From NCBI GenBank assembly GCA_044370935.1, contig JBILUQ010000029.1, positions 1 through 22,614 of the forward strand: a stretch of DNA of 22,614 nt. The letters are read 5' to 3'. The notes beneath the pieces are model-generated. The model made no database searches. It was not told the DNA's origin and was given only the letters and a program-made list of their open reading frames with translations. Within the stretch, counting starts at the first letter, position 1. Each line of letters starts with the position of its first letter. Of this stretch, positions 13,993 to 20,505 are shown in pieces. This DNA comes from Chth-196 sp044370935. GTDB taxonomy: Bacteria > Verrucomicrobiota > Verrucomicrobiia > Chthoniobacterales > Chthoniobacteraceae. Position numbers and translations under genes: made by a program.

Positions 13993-14703
13993 ATGTTTAT
14001 GAAAATCAGGATCTGGATCGGCGCTGTGCTCGTGATCTTCTCGCAGTACTTCACGCAACTTTTGGCCGTAGACTCAAAGCCTCAGGAAAATGCTTCCTCA
14101 GCATCGGCTCAAAAAGATCCGTTGATTGGCACTTGGACATGGACTGACTCCCGCAAGATTATTGCTTCAAAGCCTGCATGGCTGGGCATTGCCGAGGGCG
14201 GCAAAGCTCATATTGTGGGCAAGGTTGGAAGTTGGAGAAGACTGCCAGGTGAACGCCCCAAGTATGAGCTCAACATGCAGGATGGCCCTTCCTACTACCT
14301 TGTCTTGGACAGTTCCGGAAAATCGCTCGAAGTCATCTCTAAAACCGGTTCAAAAGCTGACATCAAATCCACAAAAATTGAGGGCTTCTCTGGCAAGGAT
14401 CCTAAAGACGCCTCCGATAAAGATGCGGCGATTGGTGCGTGGAGTTGGCCGGGAGCCGAGTTCTTGGGGCTTCACTCGGATCAGAGGGCAAATATCGATG
14501 GTCAGAACGGATCTTGGAGAAGATTGCCGGGAGGCGTTCCGAAATACGAACTCAACATAAACGACAAAGATTATGCGGGGGGCTTTCTTCTGACGCTTGA
14601 TCCAAATGTCAGGACAATGCATGTGGTCCGAAAAAACGGAAGTGCGAAACCCTTCACCATTTCCAAATCCGAGGACCAAAAATTTCTAAAGTTTATTCGT
14701 TAG
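13993..14703 (+). CDS. Secreted protein of two homologous repeats, unknown function
   Basis: The 236-aa protein has an N-terminal signal peptide (IWIGAVLVIFSQYFTQLLA, residues 7-25) and two internal repeats of about 75 residues. Repeat 1 (44-120) runs from IGTWTW through GSWRRLPGERPKYELNM to VISKTGS; repeat 2 (147-217) runs from IGAWSW through GSWRRLPGGVPKYELNI to VVRKNGS. The IG-W-W start and alternating pattern suggest small beta-sheet domains, but I do not recognise the family. The start may be ATG 13993 or 13999. The gene lies between a left-type motif copy (13880) and a degenerate right-type copy (14707) that begins only three bases past the stop, so it may be cargo of a repeat-bracketed segment. 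Confidence 0.8.
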   Translation: MFMKIRIWIGAVLVIFSQYFTQLLAVDSKPQENASSASAQKDPLIGTWTWTDSRKIIASKPAWLGIAEGGKAHIVGKVGSWRRLPGERPKYELNMQDGPSYYLVLDSSGKSLEVISKTGSKADIKSTKIEGFSGKDPKDASDKDAAIGAWSWPGAEFLGLHSDQRANIDGQNGSWRRLPGGVPKYELNINDKDYAGGFLLTLDPNVRTMHVVRKNGSAKPFTISKSEDQKFLKFIR

Positions 14704-14706
14704 AAA

Positions 14707-14720
14707 AAGTGCCTGCCGCG
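14707..14720 (-). repeat. Degenerate right-type 14-bp motif
   Basis: AAGTGCCTGCCGCG matches AAGTGCCTGTCCCC at 11 of 14 bases and begins three bases after the stop of the two-repeat secreted protein. Confidence is low because the second half has diverged. Confidence 0.4.
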
Positions 14721-14921
14721 GAGGCGACTCTGGAACATTTCGACGTCGCATCGTCTGGAGTTCTGATCTGGAAGCACGACATGGATTGTCCGCGCTTGGA
14801 TTCCGATCAGTGAGCAGGGAATAAGAGAGGCAAATGATACTACGGCGGAAACGGACTTGTTTGAGGCGCTCACTGCGCAGGGCACCTAAGCGCCGAGGAC
14901 ACACAATTCCCGTTTTTTTCT

Positions 14922-14935
14922 GGGGACAGACACTT
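14922..14935 (+). repeat. 14-bp motif, left-type copy
   Basis: GGGGACAGACACTT, exact match to the left-type motif, 27 bases after the degenerate CAATT variant at 14895-14908. It lies directly beside the transposase sliver at 14951-15010. Confidence 0.7.
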
Positions 14936-14950
14936 CCCCTCCAGAAGACT

Positions 14951-15010
14951 TTTTTTGACCGCCTCCATGATGAAATGCACCAAGTGATCTTCCGGCACCC
15001 ACTCCCGTAG
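14951..15010 (-). pseudogene. 20-codon sliver of an IS1182-type transposase N terminus
   Basis: On the minus strand the bases encode LREWVPEDHLVHFIMEAVKK, which closely matches the N-terminal segment of DDE transposases of the IS1182/DUF772 type. Nothing upstream or downstream in any frame continues the match. The sliver is flanked by two same-direction copies of the 14-bp motif (14922-14935 and 15015-15028), lying 15 and 4 bases away. Confidence 0.6.
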
Positions 15011-15014
15011 ACCC

Positions 15015-15162
15015 GGGGACAGACACTTGCCGTTACTTGCCCCTCTCCGCCCCTCTCGCCGAAGGAAACCGTCACGCGCCAGTCCCGCGCGCATCCGCTG
15101 CTTGCAAGTCTCCACGAAAGCTCAGTTTTTCGCGGAATACAATAGGATAGGTGCCTGTCCCC
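15015..15162 (+). repeat. Third motif-bracketed segment (148 bp) with different interior
   Basis: The segment starts with GGGGACAGACACTT (15015-15028) and ends with AGGTGCCTGTCCCC (15149-15162), the right-type motif with one change. Its length is close to the two ~160-bp units, but the interior does not resemble theirs and has no coding potential. The right motif is followed by GGCAT, as at 13509-13522. Confidence 0.5.
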
Positions 15163-15240
15163 GGCATTCCGCACGGCTCAATGCTCTTAAACGACACGAA
15201 CCCGAACACAGCAAAAATGGGCTTTACGCAGAGCTCTAAA

Positions 15241-15251
15241 TTGGTCAGACC
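15241..15251. promoter_or_regulatory. Predicted FadR-subfamily GntR operator
   Basis: TTGGTCAGACC contains the inverted repeat GGTC-A-GACC and fits the TNGT-NNN-AC core seen at FadR-type sites. It ends seven bases before the start codon of the GntR gene, so binding would block its transcription or translation, consistent with autoregulation. Confidence 0.45.
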
Positions 15252-15257
15252 TCTTTC

Positions 15258-15944
15258 ATGCACCGATTGCGCGACCGGAGTCAATCCACCCTTGTTTCCA
15301 AAGTCTGCACGCGCCTTGCCGGAATGCTGCAAGACGCCGCGCAGAGCGATGCCGGCCGGCTGCCTCCCGAGCGACTGTTGGCGGAACAGTTGGGCGTCAG
15401 CCGGACCGTGATGCGTGAGGCTACAAAGCGGCTCGAATCACAGGGGCGTCTCGAGATCCGCCACGGCAGCGGAATCTGGGTGGTCAACCAACTGCACAAG
15501 CCCGTCTGCAGCTCCCTTTCGCTCGCGATGCCGAAACTCAAGGAGCGCCTCAGGCAGCTCAACGAAGCGCGGTTGCTCGTGGAGCCAGAGATCGCAAAAC
15601 AGGCCGCCGTGCGCAGGCGCAAGTCGCACCTCGCGGTGCTTGGCAAGTGCCAGCAGGCGCTCTCCGATTCGTCGAACACGAAAGCGGCAGTCGAGGCTGA
15701 TATCGCGTTTCATCGGGCGCTGGCGGATGCGGCGGGGAACGAAGTCTTCAAACTGATGCTGGAATCCATCGCGGAGCTCGGAAGAGAGAGCCGCATGGCC
15801 ACCATCGGCTGTGTTGGAAAGGACAAGGCGCATACCCAACACGCCCGCATTCTCGCCGCAGTTGAGGCCGGGGACGCTGAGGCCGCCTCCAAAGCAATGT
15901 GGGCGCACTTGCGGCACGCAGGCAACGACCTCGGAGGCGTCTAG
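15258..15944 (+). CDS. GntR-family (FCD) transcriptional regulator
   Basis: The 228-aa protein has a winged helix-turn-helix (about residues 10-76, with LPPERLLAEQLGVSRTVMREA as the DNA-reading core) and an FCD domain (about 98-222). Metal-ligand candidates are Asp148, His152, His195 and His217. FCD regulators usually sense organic acids or sugar acids. The PSD1 gene starts 25 bases downstream on the same strand, so this regulator probably heads that operon and controls it. A FadR-like palindrome lies just before the start. It is a different branch from the malonate regulator at 2082-2765, with PPERLLAEQLGVSRT rather than DEQELAASFGVSRT. Confidence 0.88.
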   Translation: MHRLRDRSQSTLVSKVCTRLAGMLQDAAQSDAGRLPPERLLAEQLGVSRTVMREATKRLESQGRLEIRHGSGIWVVNQLHKPVCSSLSLAMPKLKERLRQLNEARLLVEPEIAKQAAVRRRKSHLAVLGKCQQALSDSSNTKAAVEADIAFHRALADAAGNEVFKLMLESIAELGRESRMATIGCVGKDKAHTQHARILAAVEAGDAEAASKAMWAHLRHAGNDLGGV

Positions 15945-15969
15945 ACTAAAGGTACGAGACAACTGACTT

Positions 15970-18951
15970 ATGCGATTCGTTCCTGCGCTAACGCTCCTTG
16001 CATACACCGTGACCGCATCGCCCGCATTGTCTGTGGTCAATGCCGCGGACTTCGAAGGGCAAGTCCGCCCGATTCTCAAAGAGCACTGCTGGGACTGTCA
16101 CGATTCGAAAAAGCAAAAGGGCGGGCTGCGATTGGATTCGCTCGAAGCCATGGTTGCAGGCGGGGAAAACGGGCCGGCCATTGAAGTCGGCAACGCTGCC
16201 CGCAGCCATCTCATCGAGCGCGTCAGCTCCCGAAACGAAGACGAGCGCATGCCACCAAAAGGGCGGGCGCTTTCCCAAGCAGAAATCAGAGTGCTGCAGG
16301 TTTGGATCGACTCCGGCGCGGCCTGGCCAGCGGATGCCGCAGCGGGACAGCCGGTGACCGATCATCGCAGCAGTCACTGGTCCGTGCAGCCTATCAAACA
16401 TGACTGGCCCGATGGAACTGCGATAGACGCGTTTATCGGCAGAGCGCTGATCGGCGCAGGCCTCGACTGGTCGCCGGAGGCCGACCGACGCACCCTTATC
16501 CGCAGGCTTTCCTTCGATCTGCTCGGGCTCCCGCCGGAGCCTGCGCGGGTCGACGCGTTTATCAACGATTCGAGTGCGGATGCCTATGCTCGGCTGGTGG
16601 ACGAGTTTCTCTCAAGCCCGCGCTACGGCGAGCGCTGGGCGAGGCATTGGCTGGATATTGCCCACTACGCCGACACGCACGGATTTGAGCGTGACCAACT
16701 GCGGCCCAATGCGTGGCGTTACCGCGACTATGTGATCAAGGCCCTGAACGAGGACAAGCCTTACAATACTTTCCTTAGGCAACAGATCGCGGGCGACGTC
16801 TTCGAGCCCGGGAATCCCGAGGCGCACGTCGCCACCGGATTTCTGGCGGCGGGTCCCTGGGATTTTGTGGGTCATGTGGAAACCAAGAACGAACAGCTTA
16901 GGCGAGCGGCGCGTGCCGGTGACTTGGACGACATGGTTACGCAGGTGATGACAGCAGCCACGGCGATCACAATCAACTGCGCCCGCTGTCATGATCACAA
17001 ACTCGATCCGATTTCGCAGGAGGAGTACTACCGGTTATGCGCGGTTTTTGCCGGCGTAAAACGCGGTGAACGTGATGTTGATCCCGCAGAGGCAAAGCGC
17101 ATCGAGGGATTGAGAAAACGCATCGAGGGTGAGCTCAAGTCCGTGCGTGGCGAGGCAGCTGCCCTTTCGGGAGAGCCCTTGGATCTCGCGGACATGGTTG
17201 GCGGCGGCGATGGCCGTGGAACCGGGGTGCGCGGGCGCGGCATTCATCCGCGCACCGGAAATTTGGTTACTGATAAAATAGGGTTTCATCCGGATATCAT
17301 GACCAACCGGCTTCAAAAGCCCGCTTCGCCGGGAGGTCCGCAAAATGTCCCGTCGCTCGTTCAAGCTGTCTTTGTGCCGGACGGATCCAAGCCGTTGCCT
17401 GTTGCCTCCAAGCGCGAAGTTCAAGGAGTCCCGGCGACAAGCGGTAACGCGTGGGATGCGGTTCGCAACGGGCCCCTCAACGGACAAGTTTCCACAAAGA
17501 TCAACGAAACCAATTTCGCCCTCGCCCCGCATTCGATTCTTGGGCTGCACGCAAACGCAGGCGTGACCTTCGACCTCCGGCAGATCCGCGAATCCAGCGG
17601 CCTGCGAGTTTTCCAGCTCAGACTGGTTGTTGGGTTCGGGGCTTCTCCAGCGGCAGCAAATACCCGCGCGGATTTCTTTGTTTACGTCGATACCGACCAA
17701 GTTTTTCAAAGACTCAAGCTTAAGAAATCCGATTTCGCGGAGGTTGAAGTCACAATCCCGGAGACAGCGAGCACGCTCACCTTTATTGCAACGGATGGCG
17801 GAGACGGGATTGGAAGCGATCTGCTTTTTCTCGGAGACGCGCGGCTGCATCCGGCGGAAGCGAAGGAGTCATTGGCGGAGTCGGAGAAGCAGCGCCTCCA
17901 CGAGCTTCAGCGACGCATGAGCGCGCTGCAAACAGAGCGCAACCAGCTCCCCGTGCCCGAGCGCGTGTACGCTGTGACGACCGATCCGCTCCCGCCGGCG
18001 ATGCATGTTTATCACAGAGGCAACGCCGAGGACCCACGCCAGCAGGTGACGCCTGGCACAATCGCGTGGGCCGGAAAAGCTGGAACGGATTTTGGTTCGG
18101 AGCAGGCGGAGGAGGGCGAACGGCGGCGCCGGCTTGCAGAGTGGATTACGGGTGATGAAAACCCGCTCACCGCGCGTGTGATTGTGAACCGGCTTTGGCA
18201 TCACCACTTCGGGCAGGGGTTGGTTCGTACGCCGAGCGATTTTGGCCTGGGTGGAGACGCGCCCTCGCATCCGGAGCTTGTGGACTGGCTCGCCGCAAGC
18301 CTGCGGAAAGGGGGATGGTCCTTGAAGTCTGTGCATCGTTTGATCCTAAACAGCAGGGCGTACAAGCAGGCGTCGGACTCGCGTGAACGCGGTGTGGCTG
18401 TGGACGCGCAGAACCGGCTTTGTTGGCGGCAGAATCCGCGCCGTCTCGATGCCGAGTCCGTGCATGACGCGGTGTTATTCGCGAGCGGAAAGCTAAATCT
18501 AACCATGGGCGGCCCGGGGTATCGCGACTTCAAATACACGGAGGCGTATGCGCCGATTTATGAATACACAACGCCAAGCACGCCCGAGTTGTGGCGCAGA
18601 AGCATCTACCGGTTTGTAGTTCGCACCACGCCGCACCGCTTCATGACGACGCTGGATTGTCCCGATCCTGCGAACCTCACGCCGGTCCGCGCCCAAACCA
18701 CCACCGCGCTGCAGGCGCTCACGCTCATTAACAATCCATTCATGCTCGAGCAGTCCGTCCATCTGGCGGCGAGAGTCGAAGAGGGCGCCGCGTCTGCCGA
18801 AGAGGTGGTGCAACGCGCCTTTCGTCTTTGCCTCGCGAGGAGCGCGAGCGAATCGGAAGTTGCAGCTGCTGTCGCGCTCGCCCGGGCTCATGGAATGCAG
18901 GAGTTGTGCAGGATGCTTTTCAACACAAACGAATTTTCCTATGTCGACTGA
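15970..18951 (+). CDS. PSD1-type protein: cytochrome c + DUF1549 + NPCBM-like insert + DUF1553
   Basis: This 993-aa exported protein has a signal peptide (residues 1-26), a planctomycete-type cytochrome c domain with heme motif CWDCH (40-44) and a possible axial Met94 in MPP, a DUF1549 domain (about 140-375) with RLSFDLLGLPPEP and a second heme-type motif CARCH (337-341), and a C-terminal DUF1553 domain (about 718-985) with NPLTARVIVNRLWHHHFGQG. Between them, residues about 515-630 (LVVGFGASP, FFVYVDTDQVF, VEVTIP, ATDGGDGIGSDLLFLGDARL) resemble an NPCBM carbohydrate-binding module. Such proteins are abundant in PVC bacteria and pair with DUF1501 proteins; their biochemical role is not established. 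The DUF1501 gene overlaps its end by 11 bp, so the two are coupled. Confidence 0.92.
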   Translation: MRFVPALTLLAYTVTASPALSVVNAADFEGQVRPILKEHCWDCHDSKKQKGGLRLDSLEAMVAGGENGPAIEVGNAARSHLIERVSSRNEDERMPPKGRALSQAEIRVLQVWIDSGAAWPADAAAGQPVTDHRSSHWSVQPIKHDWPDGTAIDAFIGRALIGAGLDWSPEADRRTLIRRLSFDLLGLPPEPARVDAFINDSSADAYARLVDEFLSSPRYGERWARHWLDIAHYADTHGFERDQLRPNAWRYRDYVIKALNEDKPYNTFLRQQIAGDVFEPGNPEAHVATGFLAAGPWDFVGHVETKNEQLRRAARAGDLDDMVTQVMTAATAITINCARCHDHKLDPISQEEYYRLCAVFAGVKRGERDVDPAEAKRIEGLRKRIEGELKSVRGEAAALSGEPLDLADMVGGGDGRGTGVRGRGIHPRTGNLVTDKIGFHPDIMTNRLQKPASPGGPQNVPSLVQAVFVPDGSKPLPVASKREVQGVPATSGNAWDAVRNGPLNGQVSTKINETNFALAPHSILGLHANAGVTFDLRQIRESSGLRVFQLRLVVGFGASPAAANTRADFFVYVDTDQVFQRLKLKKSDFAEVEVTIPETASTLTFIATDGGDGIGSDLLFLGDARLHPAEAKESLAESEKQRLHELQRRMSALQTERNQLPVPERVYAVTTDPLPPAMHVYHRGNAEDPRQQVTPGTIAWAGKAGTDFGSEQAEEGERRRRLAEWITGDENPLTARVIVNRLWHHHFGQGLVRTPSDFGLGGDAPSHPELVDWLAASLRKGGWSLKSVHRLILNSRAYKQASDSRERGVAVDAQNRLCWRQNPRRLDAESVHDAVLFASGKLNLTMGGPGYRDFKYTEAYAPIYEYTTPSTPELWRRSIYRFVVRTTPHRFMTTLDCPDPANLTPVRAQTTTALQALTLINNPFMLEQSVHLAARVEEGAASAEEVVQRAFRLCLARSASESEVAAAVALARAHGMQELCRMLFNTNEFSYVD

Positions 18952-20419
18952 GGACGAGAGCGACACCGTAATTCACAGGATGGACGAAATGGGCTCCGCA
19001 TCGCGGCGCGCGTTTCTGTCGCAGCTTGGGGGCGGATTCGGTGCCACTGCTTTGTTTGCACTTTTGCAGCGTGAAGCGAGAGCGGAGGGTGCCGCGATGC
19101 GGCCGGGCGCAGGGCATCACGCTGCCAAGGCGCGCGCGGTGATTCAAATTTTTTGTCCCGGCGGCTTGAGCCACGTCGATACATGGGATTACAAGCCGGA
19201 GCTTGGCAAGCGCCAGGGCACGCCTTTCGACACGGATGGGAGCGTGCAGTTCTTTGCATCAAAACCGGGAAACTTCCAGGGCAGCTACTGGCCGTTTCGA
19301 CAGCACGGGCAGTGTGGGAAATGGATGAGCGATCTTTTTCCCAACCTCTCAATGCATGTGGACAAGATGGCTTTCATCCATTCGATGCAGAGCAAGAGTG
19401 CGCTTCATGGTCCTGCGATGTTCATGGCGAATAGCGGCTTCATCCTTCCGGGCTTCCCGAGCATGGGCGCGTGGGTGACCTACGGCCTGGGTAGCGAGAA
19501 CGAGAATCTTCCCGCGTTCGTTGTCCTGCCTGACACGCGGGGACTTCCGCCCGGGGGCGTGATCAACTGGGGCGCGGGATTCCTGCCGGCGGTTCATCAG
19601 GGCACCATTCTTGAAACTGACGCGACGCGGCCGCCGATCGCGGATCTCTTTCCCGCGGGTGTCATGGATGCGCAAACCGGCGAACGCGAAAAGGCGGGAC
19701 GCGCTTTCATGCAGTCCCTCAACCGCGCTCACGCGGCGCCGCGTTCCGCGAATACCGAACTCGAGGCTAGAATCGCCGCGTACGAACTCGCCGCACGTCT
19801 CCAGCTGAGCGCGCCCGAGGTCGCGGACCTTCGCAATGAGCCGGCGCATATCAAAAGCTGCTATCAGCTAGATGACGCAGACACCGGTCCTTTCGGAAGG
19901 CAATGCCTGCTTGCGCGCCGGCTTGTGGAGCGTGGCGTTCGTTTTGTTCAGATTTACTGCGGCGCGGAGAACACAACCGCCAAAAAGATCCGTCCAAACT
20001 GGGACAGCCACGAGGATTTGGTGCGCGACCATGGGTATTGGGGGGCAGTGCTGGACCGGGGTGCGAGCGCGCTGCTGGCGGATTTGGACGCGCGCGGTCT
20101 GCTTGAGAGCACGCTGGTGATCTGCACCACGGAGTTTGGCCGGCAGCCGGCTTCGCAGGGCGGCAAGGGGCGCGACCATAACCCCGGGGCGTTCACCGCG
20201 TGGATGGCGGGCGGCGGTGTCCGTGGGGGTGTTTCGTACGGAAGCACGGACGCGTTCGGGTTCAAGGCCGAGAAAAACCCGGCGCATTCCTACGAGCTTC
20301 ATGCGACTGCTTTGCATCTACTGGGGTTGGATCATGAAAAGCTCAGCTTCTACCACAATGGAATCCAGAGGCGCCTTACCGACGTGCACGGGCGCGTGCT
20401 GCATTCCCTGCTGACCTGA
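18941..20419 (+). CDS. DUF1501 family protein, Tat-exported (alkaline-phosphatase-like fold)
   Basis: The 492-aa protein carries a twin-arginine signal (SRRAFL, Arg22-Arg23) followed by a hydrophobic stretch (GGGFGATALFALL), so it is probably exported folded through Tat. DUF1501 landmarks include FCPGGLSHVDTWDYKP, HGPAMFMANSG, GVRFVQIYCG, WDSHEDL, TTEFGRQP and GRDHNPGAFTAWMAGGG. The Asp and His residues in SHVDTWD and GRDHN suggest the metal site of sulfatase/phosphatase-superfamily enzymes, but no activity is proven for the family. ATG 18941 overlaps the PSD1 stop by 11 bp; the frame is open upstream but that part overlaps PSD1. It completes the GntR-PSD1-DUF1501 operon. No clear terminator follows. 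Confidence 0.92.
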   Translation: MSTEDESDTVIHRMDEMGSASRRAFLSQLGGGFGATALFALLQREARAEGAAMRPGAGHHAAKARAVIQIFCPGGLSHVDTWDYKPELGKRQGTPFDTDGSVQFFASKPGNFQGSYWPFRQHGQCGKWMSDLFPNLSMHVDKMAFIHSMQSKSALHGPAMFMANSGFILPGFPSMGAWVTYGLGSENENLPAFVVLPDTRGLPPGGVINWGAGFLPAVHQGTILETDATRPPIADLFPAGVMDAQTGEREKAGRAFMQSLNRAHAAPRSANTELEARIAAYELAARLQLSAPEVADLRNEPAHIKSCYQLDDADTGPFGRQCLLARRLVERGVRFVQIYCGAENTTAKKIRPNWDSHEDLVRDHGYWGAVLDRGASALLADLDARGLLESTLVICTTEFGRQPASQGGKGRDHNPGAFTAWMAGGGVRGGVSYGSTDAFGFKAEKNPAHSYELHATALHLLGLDHEKLSFYHNGIQRRLTDVHGRVLHSLLT

Positions 20420-20444
20420 GGAAAAGGGGGGCGGAGGGTGCGCT

Positions 20445-20476
20445 ATTGCAAAACTGTTGCAATAAACTGTTGTGAT
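20445..20476. promoter_or_regulatory. Candidate Fur-family (Zur-like) operator array before the TonB receptor
   Basis: A perfect inverted repeat ATTGCAA-AACTG-TTGCAAT (20445-20463) is followed by a third half-site: AAACTGTTGCAAT and AAACTGTTGTGAT are 13-base direct repeats (11 of 13 identical). TTGCAA-type half-sites with short centres are typical of Fur-superfamily regulators. The array ends 29 bases before the receptor start codon. Confidence 0.45.
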
Positions 20477-20505
20477 AGACGGGTCCGAATGCTACACCGC
20501 TTCGC

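Noticed and set aside
11488..15162. CRISPR array
   Set aside because: The 14-bp motifs are too short, occur in both orientations, and are spaced from tens to hundreds of bases apart; no cas genes are present.
14686..15174. 162-codon minus-strand open frame as a real gene
   Set aside because: It is mostly a translation of repeat motif copies; the transposase-like residues lie in a different frame and cover only 20 codons.
15438..16079. 213-codon minus-strand open frame
   Set aside because: Antisense to the clear GntR regulator and to the signal peptide and heme region of the PSD1 gene.
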